A stretch of DNA of 64,000 bases from contig NZ_SMSJ01000017.1 of the NCBI RefSeq assembly GCF_004355005.1, positions 48,865-112,864 on the forward strand. Direction: 5' to 3'. Made by a program: the position numbers and the translations under genes. Shown here one piece after another: positions 17,820 through 25,794 of this stretch; positions within the stretch are counted from its first letter, which is position 1; the number at the start of each line of letters is the position of its first letter. The stretch comes from Dankookia rubra (GTDB lineage: Bacteria; Pseudomonadota; Alphaproteobacteria; Acetobacterales; Acetobacteraceae). Below the pieces are notes generated by a model. It was not told the origin of the DNA. It searched no databases and saw nothing but the letters and a program-made list of their open reading frames with translations.

Positions 17820-18664
17820 GCGCGGCGCTCGCCCTCGCCGCGCCGCGCCGGGTGCGCGCCATCCCGGGCTTCGGCCTCGCCTTCGGCATCACCCTGGCCT
17901 GGCTCTCCGTCATCGTGCTGGTCCCGCTGGCGGCGCTGGCCATCCGGCCCTGGGAGCTTGGCCCGCTCGGCGTCTGGGACTCGCTCACCGAACCACGGGT
18001 GCTCGCATCGCTGCGGCTCTCCTTCGGCGCGGCGCTGCTGGCCGCCGCCATCGACCTGCCGCTCGGGCTGCTGCTGGCCTGGGCCATCGTCCGGCTGCGC
18101 TTCCCCGGCCGGGCGCTGCTGGACGCCGCCATCGACCTGCCCTTCGCCCTGCCGACCGCGGTCGCCGGCATCGCGCTGACCGCGATCCTCGCGCCGAATG
18201 GCTGGCTCGGCGCGCCGCTGGCGGCGGCCTTCGGCTGGAAGGTCGCCTTTACCCCCTGGGGGGTGGTCGCGGCGCTGGTCTTCGTCGGCCTGCCCTTCGT
18301 CACCCGCACGGTGGAGCCCGTGCTGCGCGACCTCGGCGCCGAGGCGGAGGAAGCCGCGGCGACGCTCGGCGCGACGCGGCCGCAGGTACTGGCTAGGGTG
18401 GTGCTGCCGGCCCTGCTGCCGGCGCTGCTCTCCGGCTTCGGCCTGGCCTTCGCCCGTGCCGTCGGCGAATACGGCAGCGTCATCTTCATCGCCGGCAACA
18501 TGCCGATGGTGAGCGAGATCGCCCCGCTGCTGATCGTGGTGCGGCTGGAACAGTTCGACTATGCCGGCGCCGCGGCGATCGGCCTGGCGATGCTGCTGCT
18601 GTCCTTCCCCGTGCTGCTGGCGCTGAACCTCTGGCAGCGCGCGCTGCGCCGGGGCCGCGCATGA
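17816..18664 (+). CDS. cysT: Sulfate ABC transporter permease CysT
   Basis: Inner-membrane permease of 282 residues with six predicted helices. It has the CysT opening [20 protein letters not shown] and the [15 protein letters not shown] segment. The cytoplasmic EAA loop ([20 protein letters not shown]) contacts CysA, and [20 protein letters not shown] is a subunit-specific signature. It overlaps the receptor gene upstream and cysW downstream by four bases each (ATGA), giving tight translational coupling. Confidence 0.95.
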   Translation: MSAALALAAPRRVRAIPGFGLAFGITLAWLSVIVLVPLAALAIRPWELGPLGVWDSLTEPRVLASLRLSFGAALLAAAIDLPLGLLLAWAIVRLRFPGRALLDAAIDLPFALPTAVAGIALTAILAPNGWLGAPLAAAFGWKVAFTPWGVVAALVFVGLPFVTRTVEPVLRDLGAEAEEAAATLGATRPQVLARVVLPALLPALLSGFGLAFARAVGEYGSVIFIAGNMPMVSEIAPLLIVVRLEQFDYAGAAAIGLAMLLLSFPVLLALNLWQRALRRGRA

Positions 18665-19500
18665 CGCCCCGCCCGGCGATCGACCCGCCGCGCTGGCTGC
18701 ACCTGGCGCTCGGCGGGCTGGCGCTGCTGGTCGGCCTGCTGCTGCTCGGCCTGCCGCTGGCCGCGGTCTTCACCGAGGCGCTGCGGCGCGGCTGGGAGGT
18801 GGCCTCGGCGGCCATCGCCGAGCCCGACACGCTGGCCGCCATCCGCCTGACTCTGCTGGTCGCCGCCATCGCCGTGCCGCTGAACACCATCGGCGGGCTC
18901 GCCGCCGCCTGGTGCATCGCCAAGCACGAATTCCCCGGCCGCCGCCTGCTGACCGCGCTGATCGAGCTGCCCTTCTCCGTCTCCCCGGTCATCGCCGGGC
19001 TGGTCTTCGTGCTGATCTTCGGGATGCAGGGCTGGCTCGGCCCCTCGCTGCGGGAGCACGGCATCCAGGTGGTCTTCGCCCTGCCCGGGCTGGTGCTGGC
19101 GACCCTCTTCGTCACCTTCCCCTTCGTCGCCCGCACCGTGCTGCCGCTGATGCAGGAACAGGGGCGCGCCGAGGAGGAGGCGGCGGCGACGCTCGGCGCC
19201 ACGGGGTGGCAGAGCTTCCGGCGGGTGACGCTGCCCAACGTGAAATGGGCGCTACTGTCTGGTGTGCTGCTCTGCAACGCTCGCGCCATGGGCGAGTTCG
19301 GGGCGGTGTCCGTCGTCTCCGGCCATATCCGCGGGCAGACCAACACCATGCCGCTGCATGTCGAGATCCTCTACAACGAATACCAGTTCGCCGCCGCCTT
19401 CGCCGTCGCCGCGCTGCTGGCGTTGCTGGGGCTGGTGACGCTGGCGGCCAAGGCGGTGCTGCAGCGGCTGACCGGCCGCGCCACGGGGCCGGCGCCATGA
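18661..19500 (+). CDS. cysW: Sulfate ABC transporter permease CysW
   Basis: Second permease subunit, 279 residues with six helices. It has the [18 protein letters not shown] segment, the EAA loop [20 protein letters not shown], and the CysW signature [20 protein letters not shown] followed by [17 protein letters not shown]. It overlaps cysT and cysA by four bases each. Together with CysT it forms the heterodimeric sulfate channel. Confidence 0.95.
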   Translation: MTPRPAIDPPRWLHLALGGLALLVGLLLLGLPLAAVFTEALRRGWEVASAAIAEPDTLAAIRLTLLVAAIAVPLNTIGGLAAAWCIAKHEFPGRRLLTALIELPFSVSPVIAGLVFVLIFGMQGWLGPSLREHGIQVVFALPGLVLATLFVTFPFVARTVLPLMQEQGRAEEEAAATLGATGWQSFRRVTLPNVKWALLSGVLLCNARAMGEFGAVSVVSGHIRGQTNTMPLHVEILYNEYQFAAAFAVAALLALLGLVTLAAKAVLQRLTGRATGPAP

Positions 19501-20600
19501 CGCTGGCGGTCAGCGGGCTGGTCCGCCGCTTCGGCGATACGACGGCGCTCGACGGCGTCTCGCTGGCGCTGGGAGAGGGCGAGTTCGTCGCCGTGCTCGG
19601 CCCCTCCGGCTCCGGCAAGTCGACCCTGCTGCGCGCGCTCGCCGGGCTGGAAGGCGCCGATGCCGGGGAGATCCGCATCGCCGGCCGCGACATGGCCGGC
19701 ATCCCGGCGCGGGAGCGGCAGATCGGCGTCGTCTTCCAGAACTACGCGCTGTTCCGCCACATGACGGTCTTCGAGAACGTCGCCTTCGGCCTCCGCGTCC
19801 GGCCGCGCGCCGCGCGTCCCGCCCGCGCCGAGCTGGCGCGCCAGGTGCGCGAGCTGCTGGCGCTGGTGCAGATCCCCGAGCTCGAGCGGCGCTACCCCGA
19901 CCAGATCTCCGGCGGCCAGCGGCAGCGCGTGGCCCTCGCCCGCGCGCTGGCGATCTCGCCCCGCCTGCTGCTGCTGGACGAGCCCTTCGGCGCGCTCGAC
20001 GCGCTGGTGCGGCGGGAGGTGCGGCGCTGGCTGCGCGGCCTGCACGACCGGCTCGGCCTGACCACGCTGCTGGTGACGCACGATCAGGAGGAGGCGATGG
20101 AGCTGGCCGACCGCGTCGCGGTGATGGAGCGCGGCCGTCTGGTGCAGTTCGACGCGCCGCCGGCCTTGCTGGCCGCCCCCGCCAGCCCCTTCGTCGCCGG
20201 CTTCATCGGCCATGCGACGCGGCTCGAGGGCAAGGTGCAGGACGGCGTGCTGCGCTTCGGCACGCTGCCCCTGCCGGCGCTGCGGGTCGCCCTGCCGGAT
20301 GGTCGCGCCACCGCCTATCTCCGCCCGCGCGAGGTGGTGGCGCTGCCAGGTGCCGGCGGTGCCATGGTCCAGCTGGTCCGCGCCACGGCCGAGGGCGAGC
20401 TGCGGCTGGTGGTGCAAGCCAGCGGCCTGGCGCTGGATGCGGTGCTGGGCGAGGCCGCGCCGGGCTGGCCGGCGCGCGGTGCGCCCTGCCGGCTGCATGT
20501 CGTCGCGGCGCAGGTCTTCGCCGCCGACGGCACGCGGGCCCTGGGGCAGCCATCGGCGCCGGCACCGGTCGCTTGCCGGGCCGGAACCGAGGGGGTCTAA
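19497..20600 (+). CDS. cysA: Sulfate/thiosulfate import ATPase CysA
   Basis: ATP-hydrolysing subunit of 367 residues. Walker [10 protein letters not shown] is at about residues 35-43, followed by Q-loop [20 protein letters not shown], signature [15 protein letters not shown], Walker [14 protein letters not shown] and the [15 protein letters not shown] switch. A C-terminal TOBE-type domain occupies about residues 240-345 ([15 protein letters not shown]). The ATG at 19497 overlaps the cysW stop (ATGA). The last 20 residues are low-complexity and unconserved. Confidence 0.95.
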   Translation: MTLAVSGLVRRFGDTTALDGVSLALGEGEFVAVLGPSGSGKSTLLRALAGLEGADAGEIRIAGRDMAGIPARERQIGVVFQNYALFRHMTVFENVAFGLRVRPRAARPARAELARQVRELLALVQIPELERRYPDQISGGQRQRVALARALAISPRLLLLDEPFGALDALVRREVRRWLRGLHDRLGLTTLLVTHDQEEAMELADRVAVMERGRLVQFDAPPALLAAPASPFVAGFIGHATRLEGKVQDGVLRFGTLPLPALRVALPDGRATAYLRPREVVALPGAGGAMVQLVRATAEGELRLVVQASGLALDAVLGEAAPGWPARGAPCRLHVVAAQVFAADGTRALGQPSAPAPVACRAGTEGV

Positions 20601-20637
20601 TCCCCCGGCCCAGCCGCAAGGGCCGGAGGAAACGACG

Positions 20638-21474
20638 ATGCCGCATCGCCGCGCCATGCTGGCGTGCCTGCTGGCGCCCATGGGCGCTGCCGGGCTTCCC
20701 CCCCTGCCCGCGCGCGCCCAATCCCGCAGCGATGGAACGTCACGCATGTCCCCCGAGATCGTCGCCCAACTCGCCCCGACCGGCGTGCTCCGTGCCGCCA
20801 TCAACATGGGCAATTTCCTGCTGGTCACCGGCCGCACGCCGGATGGCGGGCCGGAGGGCGTCTCGCCCGAGATGGCGCGGGAGATCGCCTCGCGGCTCGG
20901 CGTGCCGCTGAAGCTGGTGCCCTATGCCCGGCCGAACGAGATCGCCGATGCCGCGGGCACCGATGCCTGGGACATCGCCAATATCGGCGCCGAGCCGCAG
21001 CGGGCGGAGAAGATCAGCTTCACCGCCGCCTATTGCGAGATCGAGGCGACCTACCTGGTGCCACCGGGATCGCCCATCACCGCGATGGACCAGGTGGACC
21101 GCAAGGGCATCCGCATCTGCAGCGGCGCGGGCGCAGCCTATACGCTCTGGCTCGAGCGCAACATCAGGAACGCGGAGCTTGTGCTGGTGCCCGGCGGCGG
21201 CGGCGCGGCCTTCAAGCGTTTCCTCGACGAGAGGATGGAGGTCTATGCCGGGCTGCGGCCGGGGCTGATCACCGATATCGAGAAGCTGCCGGGGGCGCGC
21301 ATCCTCGACGGCCAGTTCATGGCGGTGCAGCAGGCTATCGGCACCAACCGGCGGAACGAGGCGGCGGCGGCCTGGCTGAGCGGCTTCGTCGAGGAGGCCA
21401 AGGCTTCCGGCCTCGTCGCCAGGTTCATCGAGAAGCACAAGGTGCGCGGGCTGTCGGTGGCGCCGGCGGCCTAG
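20638..21474 (+). CDS. Amino-acid-type ABC transporter substrate-binding protein (SBP_bac_3 fold)
   Basis: Periplasmic binding protein of 278 residues with a signal peptide (MPHRRAMLACLLAPMGAAGL, ending ARAQ). It has the polar-amino-acid receptor pattern: TGVLRAAINMGNFLL, GVSPEMAREIASRLGVPLKL, DIANIGAEPQRAEKISFTA. GGAGGAAACGACG precedes the ATG. It lies 37 bases after cysA and is probably cotranscribed, yet no permease or ATPase of its own family is adjacent. It may bring a sulfur-containing amino acid or other ligand to a distant transporter (inference). A hairpin follows its stop. Confidence 0.88.
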   Translation: MPHRRAMLACLLAPMGAAGLPPLPARAQSRSDGTSRMSPEIVAQLAPTGVLRAAINMGNFLLVTGRTPDGGPEGVSPEMAREIASRLGVPLKLVPYARPNEIADAAGTDAWDIANIGAEPQRAEKISFTAAYCEIEATYLVPPGSPITAMDQVDRKGIRICSGAGAAYTLWLERNIRNAELVLVPGGGGAAFKRFLDERMEVYAGLRPGLITDIEKLPGARILDGQFMAVQQAIGTNRRNEAAAAWLSGFVEEAKASGLVARFIEKHKVRGLSVAPAA

Positions 21475-21484
21475 CAGGAAAAGG

Positions 21485-21508
21485 CCGGGGAGAAGGTATT
21501 CTCCCCGG
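21485..21508 (+). terminator. Terminator-like hairpin of the sulfate operon
   Basis: Perfect 10-base-pair stem CCGGGGAGAA / TTCTCCCCGG with a GGTA loop, ten bases after the stop of the binding-protein gene. The trailing ACCCCTGATCTATTTT contains a short T-run. It lies between convergent genes and could work in both directions. Confidence 0.7.
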
Positions 21509-21517
21509 ACCCCTGAT

Positions 21518-22330
21518 CTATTTTCCCGAGCCTGGCACCCGCCGCGCGGCGGCACCCGACCCACGGAAAGGAAGCGAGGGGTTCGGGGAGGGAATACTTT
21601 TCCCGCTCCGACCTTGCTGCAGCGCCGCGGCCAGCCGTCGGGCCCAGTCCTCGCAGCCCGCCTCGTCGCCCAGCAGGTCCTGCCGCACCTCCAGCAGCAC
21701 CGCGTCGCGACCCGCGGCATCGCCGTGCACCGGCACGGTGTAGTCGTAGTCCAGCTCGATCCGGTAGGGCTCGTTGTCGCCGATCACCAGCGCCGGGTCG
21801 GCGGCCAGGGCTTGCACCAGCGCGCGGCCGAAGCGCACCGCCTTGCCGTAGAGGATCCCGGCATGCCAGGGCCGGACCTCGCCCAGGTAGACCGGGGTGA
21901 AGCTGTGCACGCCGATCACCGCGGCGCCGGGCCGGGTCTCAAGGAACGCGGCGACGCGGTCGTGGAACGGCGTGAACCAGGCGGCCCGGCGCCGCGCGCG
22001 CTCCGCCGCGTCGATGCCGAGATTGCCGGGGATCACCGTCGCCTCGCTGACCTCGGGGATGCTGGAGGGTGCCCGCCAGGGCCGGTTCAGGTCGATCAGC
22101 AGCCGGGAATAGCCCGCGAGGAAGAGCGGCGCGTCGAGCAGCGCCGAGAGCCGCCGCGCCAGCCTCGCCGCGCCGATGTCGTGGGCGATGTGGCGTTCCA
22201 GCTCCGCCGCCGGCAGGCCGAGCGACGCATATTCCTCGGGAATGAAGTTCGACGCATGCTCGCAGAGCAGCACGCAGCGGGAGGCGCCGCCCTCATTCAG
22301 CGCGGTGACCGCGGGCGGCGCCGCGCTCAT
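21518..22330 (-). CDS. N-formylglutamate amidohydrolase family protein
   Basis: Zinc-dependent hydrolase fold of 270 residues, related to HutG-type N-formylglutamate deformylase. CEHASNFIPEEY near the start, YSRLLIDLNRPW, VIGVHSFTPVY and LLEVRQDLL are family blocks that supply metal and substrate ligands. The start at 22330 overlaps the upstream transglutaminase stop by four bases (ATGA). The last 30 or so codons after AALQQGRSGK run through a dispersed repeat (21547-21615), so the C-terminal tail is probably an acquired extension. Genomic pairing with transglutaminase-like genes is often seen; the physiological substrate is unknown. Confidence 0.85.
   Translation of the reverse strand: MSAAPPAVTALNEGGASRCVLLCEHASNFIPEEYASLGLPAAELERHIAHDIGAARLARRLSALLDAPLFLAGYSRLLIDLNRPWRAPSSIPEVSEATVIPGNLGIDAAERARRRAAWFTPFHDRVAAFLETRPGAAVIGVHSFTPVYLGEVRPWHAGILYGKAVRFGRALVQALAADPALVIGDNEPYRIELDYDYTVPVHGDAAGRDAVLLEVRQDLLGDEAGCEDWARRLAAALQQGRSGKSIPSPNPSLPFRGSGAAARRVPGSGK
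21547..21615. repeat. 69-base dispersed repeat, copy A
   Basis: Same length and same ends as the element at 44780-44848. Both begin CGGCGGCACCCGAC and end with CTTTTCC....CCGACCTT; the interior is variable but purine-rich on the left and pyrimidine-rich on the right, as in an imperfect stem. This copy lies within the 3' end of the amidohydrolase reading frame. Confidence 0.6.
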
Positions 22331-23256
22331 CCGATCGGCCGGCCGCGATCGTCCGACAGCGCCTGCGCGATCGAGGCCGGGCCGCCCGGCACGTCGGCGA
22401 TGGCCGGCGCATCGTCCTGGGGCGCACCCGACCAGGCGGACATGTGCTGCGGGGTGATCTCGTCGGTGATGACGCGGAAGCCGGCCAGGGTGCAGGGGCC
22501 GAAGGTGGTGGCGATGGCGACGTCGGTCGCGTCCCGCCCGCGCGCCATCAGGATGCGGCCGATGCGGGGAAAGTTGTGCCGCGCGTCGAAGGTGTGCCAG
22601 TGGCCGGACAGGTAGACCTCGAACCAGGCGCTGAAATCCATCGGCGCGTCCGAGATCGGCACGCCGATGTCGCCGAGGTAGCCGGTGCAGTAGCGCGCCG
22701 GGATGTTCATGCAGCGGCAGAGCGTGACGGCCAGGTGGGCGAAGTCGCGGCAGACCCCGCGGCGGTCGGCATGGCCGCCGAAGGCGGTGCGGGTCGCATC
22801 GGCATGCTCGTAGCCGAAGGTGATGCGGTCGTGGACGTAGTCGCAGATCGCCTGCACCCGCGCCCAGCCCGGCGGCGTGCCGCCGAACAGCGACCAGGCG
22901 GTGTCGGAGAGGCGATCGGTGTCGCAGTAGCGGCTGCCCAGCAGGAAGACCAGCACCTCGTCGGGCAGGTCCTGCACCGCGTGCTGCATCGCCTCGGGCA
23001 CCACGGCATCCGGCGTGCCGGGATCGCGCACGGTGAACTCGGCGCGCATCGTCAGCCGGCCGGCCGGGGCCAGGATGCGGGTGCAGATGTTGCCGAAGCT
23101 GTCGCGGTAGTCGGTGGCGCCGATCCGGGGCTCGAAGGCGATGCCGTGCGGGCCGATGACGTCCTGCATGCGGGACGGGTGCACGCTGAGCGACAGCAGC
23201 ATGGGCGTCGGCTGTGGGCAGTCGTAGGCAATCTCGAAGCCGGCGCGAATCTGCAT
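22327..23256 (-). CDS. Transglutaminase-like cysteine peptidase family protein (variant triad)
   Basis: Protein of 309 residues with an N-terminal beta-sandwich (RAGFEIAYDCPQPTPMLLSL) and a transglutaminase core. The nucleophile Cys169 is clear (RRGVCRDFAHLAVTLCR), as is Asp224 (WHTFDARHN). The position where the family usually has the catalytic His (H-A-W) reads Ser209 (MDFSAWFEVYL). The trailing RGRDATDVAIATTFGPCTL is typical of this subfamily. The start at 23256 has CAGGAGATCG upstream. It is in an operon with a second transglutaminase and the amidohydrolase. No signal peptide is seen, so it is probably cytosolic. Confidence 0.87.
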   Translation of the reverse strand: MQIRAGFEIAYDCPQPTPMLLSLSVHPSRMQDVIGPHGIAFEPRIGATDYRDSFGNICTRILAPAGRLTMRAEFTVRDPGTPDAVVPEAMQHAVQDLPDEVLVFLLGSRYCDTDRLSDTAWSLFGGTPPGWARVQAICDYVHDRITFGYEHADATRTAFGGHADRRGVCRDFAHLAVTLCRCMNIPARYCTGYLGDIGVPISDAPMDFSAWFEVYLSGHWHTFDARHNFPRIGRILMARGRDATDVAIATTFGPCTLAGFRVITDEITPQHMSAWSGAPQDDAPAIADVPGGPASIAQALSDDRGRPIG

Positions 23257-23279
23257 GGCGCGATCTCCTGTTGCGCGGT

Positions 23280-24200
23280 TCAAGGCGCGGTGGCGCGGGG
23301 GCGGGCGCGTGCCGTGACGGCCGACTTCGCCTCGCTGGTGACGGCGACATCCACGGTCATGCCGAGGCTGTCGGCGGGAAAGCCGGTCCAGGTACCCGAG
23401 AGCGGCAGCGCATGCGCGGGATCGCGCGCGACGGCCACCCGGATCAGGTCGCGGTTACCGACGATGCCGTTGGTGGGGTCGAATTCGACCCAGCCGGCGC
23501 CAGGCAGGTAGACCCGCGCCCAGGCATGGGTGGACCCGCCCCCGACGCGCGCCTCACCATCGCCGCCGGGACTGTAGAGGTACCCGGAGACGAAACGGGC
23601 GGCAAGGCCGAGCGAGCGCGCGGCCTCCATCATCAGCACGGCGAAGTCGCGGCAGGTGCCGCTGCCGAGCCGCAGCGTCTTCGCCGGGTCCTGGATGCCG
23701 CGCTCGTGCCGGGGAATGTAGGTCAGCTCGCGCTTGATGCCGTGGGTCATGGCCTCCAGCAGGTCGAGCGTGCCGGTCGGCCCGTCCCGCCGCAGGAAGC
23801 GCCGCGCCCAGCGGTCCACCGCGCGCTCGTCGTCGCGCCAGTGCCGCTCGATCGAGCGCGCCAGGTCGGGCACCTCCTCCATTCCATAGGCGAAGGGGAA
23901 GGTGCGGGCGTAGTCCTCGACCTGGAAGTCGAGCGCTTGGTGCGGCTGGTGGTCGAGCCGCACCTCGCTGTCGAAGACCAGCTCCTTGGCGCGGCCGGCG
24001 AAGCGGGCGATGGCGACGCTGTTGCCGTAGACGTCGTGCAGCCAGCGCAGGGCGGCGGGCTTCGGGGTGATGTCGAGCCGCGCCTCGAACAAGCGCTGGT
24101 CGTGGCCCTCGCGCGGCCGGAGCATCATGCGGTGCTCGCCGAAGGCGACCGGCTGGCGATAGCGGTAGGTGGTGACGTGACGGACGGTGAGGACGGGCAT
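23280..24200 (-). CDS. Transglutaminase family protein (intact triad)
   Basis: Protein of 306 residues: N-terminal domain (LTVRHVTTYRYRQPVAFGEH, the pattern of bacterial transglutaminase N-domains) and catalytic core with Cys183 (GSGTCRDFAVLMMEAAR), His225 (STHAWARVYLPG) and Asp241 (WVEFDPTNG). It is the first gene of the three-gene minus-strand operon and sits 23 bases upstream of the second transglutaminase. In many bacteria such genes accompany an alpha-E protein and an ATP-grasp ligase; neither is present here. The function may be peptide or amide-bond processing (family knowledge, substrate unknown). Confidence 0.9.
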   Translation of the reverse strand: MPVLTVRHVTTYRYRQPVAFGEHRMMLRPREGHDQRLFEARLDITPKPAALRWLHDVYGNSVAIARFAGRAKELVFDSEVRLDHQPHQALDFQVEDYARTFPFAYGMEEVPDLARSIERHWRDDERAVDRWARRFLRRDGPTGTLDLLEAMTHGIKRELTYIPRHERGIQDPAKTLRLGSGTCRDFAVLMMEAARSLGLAARFVSGYLYSPGGDGEARVGGGSTHAWARVYLPGAGWVEFDPTNGIVGNRDLIRVAVARDPAHALPLSGTWTGFPADSLGMTVDVAVTSEAKSAVTARARPRATAP

Positions 24201-24476
24201 GGGTCGCGGGCCTCAGCGCCGGATCGGCGAGCGGGTGGCAGGGGTCGGTCCGGTCCGGGATGCGCGCGCCATGCGGCCCTGTCCCCTCGCTTCGGCCATG
24301 TGCCAGGGGAAACCCGTCGCCGACCGGAAAGTTCGCCCGCACTGCAGCAATTTGGCTGGGAACGGCATTGAACCGCGGCTGGCAACGTGCGCTGCGGCAC
24401 AGCGCGGGTGCGGCGGGGGGGGGTAGAGATGTCCCCGGGCGATGTGCCCTTTCCTCCCGTTCCCGCAAGTCGAACT
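24201..24476. other. Divergent intergenic region, possible small-RNA body
   Basis: No gene is recognised here. The stretch contains a relatively AT-rich patch around 24330-24375, a run of nine G at about 24414-24422, and then leads into a strong plus-strand terminator at 24477 that has no plus-strand gene ahead of it. This arrangement is what a non-coding transcript would give. I see no SRP RNA, tmRNA, RNase P or 6S RNA signature. Confidence 0.3.
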
Positions 24477-24501
24477 GCCCGCCGGACCTCGTCCGGCGGG
24501 C
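24477..24501 (+). terminator. Orphan intrinsic terminator
   Basis: Perfect 11-base-pair stem GCCCGCCGGAC / GTCCGGCGGGC with a three-base loop CTC, followed by CTTCTTGCG. It lies upstream of the lipoprotein gene and downstream of no plus-strand gene, so it must end an unannotated transcript or attenuate the lipoprotein leader. Confidence 0.7.
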
Positions 24502-24553
24502 CTTCTTGCGTCGCGCCCAGGCATCCCGACGGTGCGTGCTTCGTTATGACGGG

Positions 24554-25069
24554 ATGGGCTGCACACCTGCCTCGACCGGCCGATCCTTCCTGGCGCTGCT
24601 CTGCCTGCTGTCGCTGGCGGGATGCCAGGCGATGAATCAGGTGACCGCGCTCGACCGCTTCTTCGAGCCGGAGCGCTTCGGCGCCAAGCCCGCCCCGGCC
24701 AGGGCGGCGCGGCCGCCGTCCCCGGCGCAGCCGGCCCCGGCCCCGGCGCGTGTCCCCGAACCGGCCCCCACGGTGGTGGCGATGGAGCCGTTGCCGGACC
24801 CGGCGCCGGTCTCCGCCGCTCAGAGGCCGCCGGCACCGGCACCGGTCGCACCGGCGGATCCGGAAGCCGCGCTGCGCCAGACGGTCCGGCAGCATCCCTG
24901 GCTGACGCGGTTCTGGTCGGAGTTGCGGCCAACGGAGCAGGCGCGCATCGCCCGGCAGCTGCCGGCGGCGGAGGATCTGCCCGGCACCTGGGACTCCATG
25001 GGGCTGGCCGACCGCGCCCGGCTGGTCAGCCCCGCCAGCGAGGAGCGGCGCTGGGCGGGCGGGCCGTGA
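24554..25069 (+). CDS. Putative lipoprotein, proline/alanine-rich
   Basis: Unrecognised protein of 171 residues. Residues 1-25 form a lipoprotein signal (hydrophobic SFLALLCLLSLAGCQ with lipobox LAGC). A proline/alanine-rich spacer occupies about 40-105, and a compact C-terminal segment follows (RQHPWLTRFWSELRPTEQAR to SPASEERRWAGGP). It is probably anchored in the outer or inner membrane leaflet facing the periplasm. The start at 24554 places the lipobox at a normal distance. The C-terminal block could be a small conserved domain, but I do not recognise it. Confidence 0.7.
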   Translation: MGCTPASTGRSFLALLCLLSLAGCQAMNQVTALDRFFEPERFGAKPAPARAARPPSPAQPAPAPARVPEPAPTVVAMEPLPDPAPVSAAQRPPAPAPVAPADPEAALRQTVRQHPWLTRFWSELRPTEQARIARQLPAAEDLPGTWDSMGLADRARLVSPASEERRWAGGP

Positions 25070-25482
25070 GCCCGGTGCGGGAAAAACTTTCGTTCCGCCC
25101 GGAAGAGGAATAATGTCCTGTAGATGTCCCATCCTCCACCCTCCCCCATTCCGGCCCTCGCCATCCCGCGGCGTGCGGGGCCAAAGGGTCGCACCCCAAG
25201 CCATGGGCGCGTGAGGGTGCCCGGTCAGCCTTTGTCCGAAACCCGCGATCCTCGCCTTGAGGGTTTTTGTTCCTGAATTCCTCAAGCCGGTTTGCCGGGT
25301 CGTCCCGACGTTTGAAGGGCTTGCGGCCGACCGGGCCGGTCCCCGCCTGATCCGGGCCGAAAGATATAAAGCAGCCCGGGACCGGGTTCCGGCGGCTTGC
25401 ACCGCGGCGGAAGGATGGCACCCTGGTCGGGACAGGTGTGGAGGAAGCGGGCAATGGCGAAGCACGGCACGGGGGCGCGGGC
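25070..25482. other. 413-base intergenic region without a recognised gene
   Basis: Contains a hairpin-forming purine/pyrimidine block near 25075-25110 (GCGGGAAAAACTTTCGTTCC), a T-rich stretch at 25260-25275 and an AT-rich AAAGATATAAAG motif at about 25369-25380 flanked by GGGC and GCCC. No open reading frame here has family character. The last part presumably holds the promoter of the small gene at 25483. Confidence 0.4.
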
Positions 25483-25794
25483 ATGACCACGACTTGGCTG
25501 ATGGTGCGCGCCGTGCTGGCGGATGCCGCGGACATCCCGCGCTTCGATGCTTGGTACGCGGCGGAGCACCTGCCCGACGCGAAGCGGGCGTTCGGCGCGC
25601 TGCGCGCCCGCTGCTGCTGGAGCCGCACGGACGCGCGCGTGCATTGCGCCTTCTACGAATTCCCCGATGCTCCGGCCGCGGAGGCGGCGATCGCCTCCCC
25701 CGCGCTGCGGGCCCTGGTCGCCGAGTTCGACCGGGTCTGGGGCACGCGCGTGACCCGGACGCGGGAGCTGCTGGAACTGGCGGGCGAGGCCTAG
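25483..25794 (+). CDS. Small protein of dimeric alpha/beta-barrel type, function unknown
   Basis: About 103 residues. The layout strand-helix-strand (TTWLMVRAVLADAADIPRFD, AWYAAEHLPDAKRAFGA, VHCAFYEFPDAPAAEAAIA) with the W-Y-x-x-E-H-L-P-D motif resembles the EthD/ABM ferredoxin-like dimeric barrel proteins. No enzymatic residues can be named. It overlaps the convergent MFS gene by four bases at the 3' end. The ATG at 25483 is favoured; an upstream in-frame start at 25438 would add 15 unconserved residues. Confidence 0.65.
   Translation: MTTTWLMVRAVLADAADIPRFDAWYAAEHLPDAKRAFGALRARCCWSRTDARVHCAFYEFPDAPAAEAAIASPALRALVAEFDRVWGTRVTRTRELLELAGEA

Noticed and set aside
24201-24501. SRP RNA, tmRNA, 6S RNA or RNase P in the gap before the lipoprotein
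   Set aside because: The diagnostic loops of these RNAs are not present; only the orphan terminator supports a transcript.
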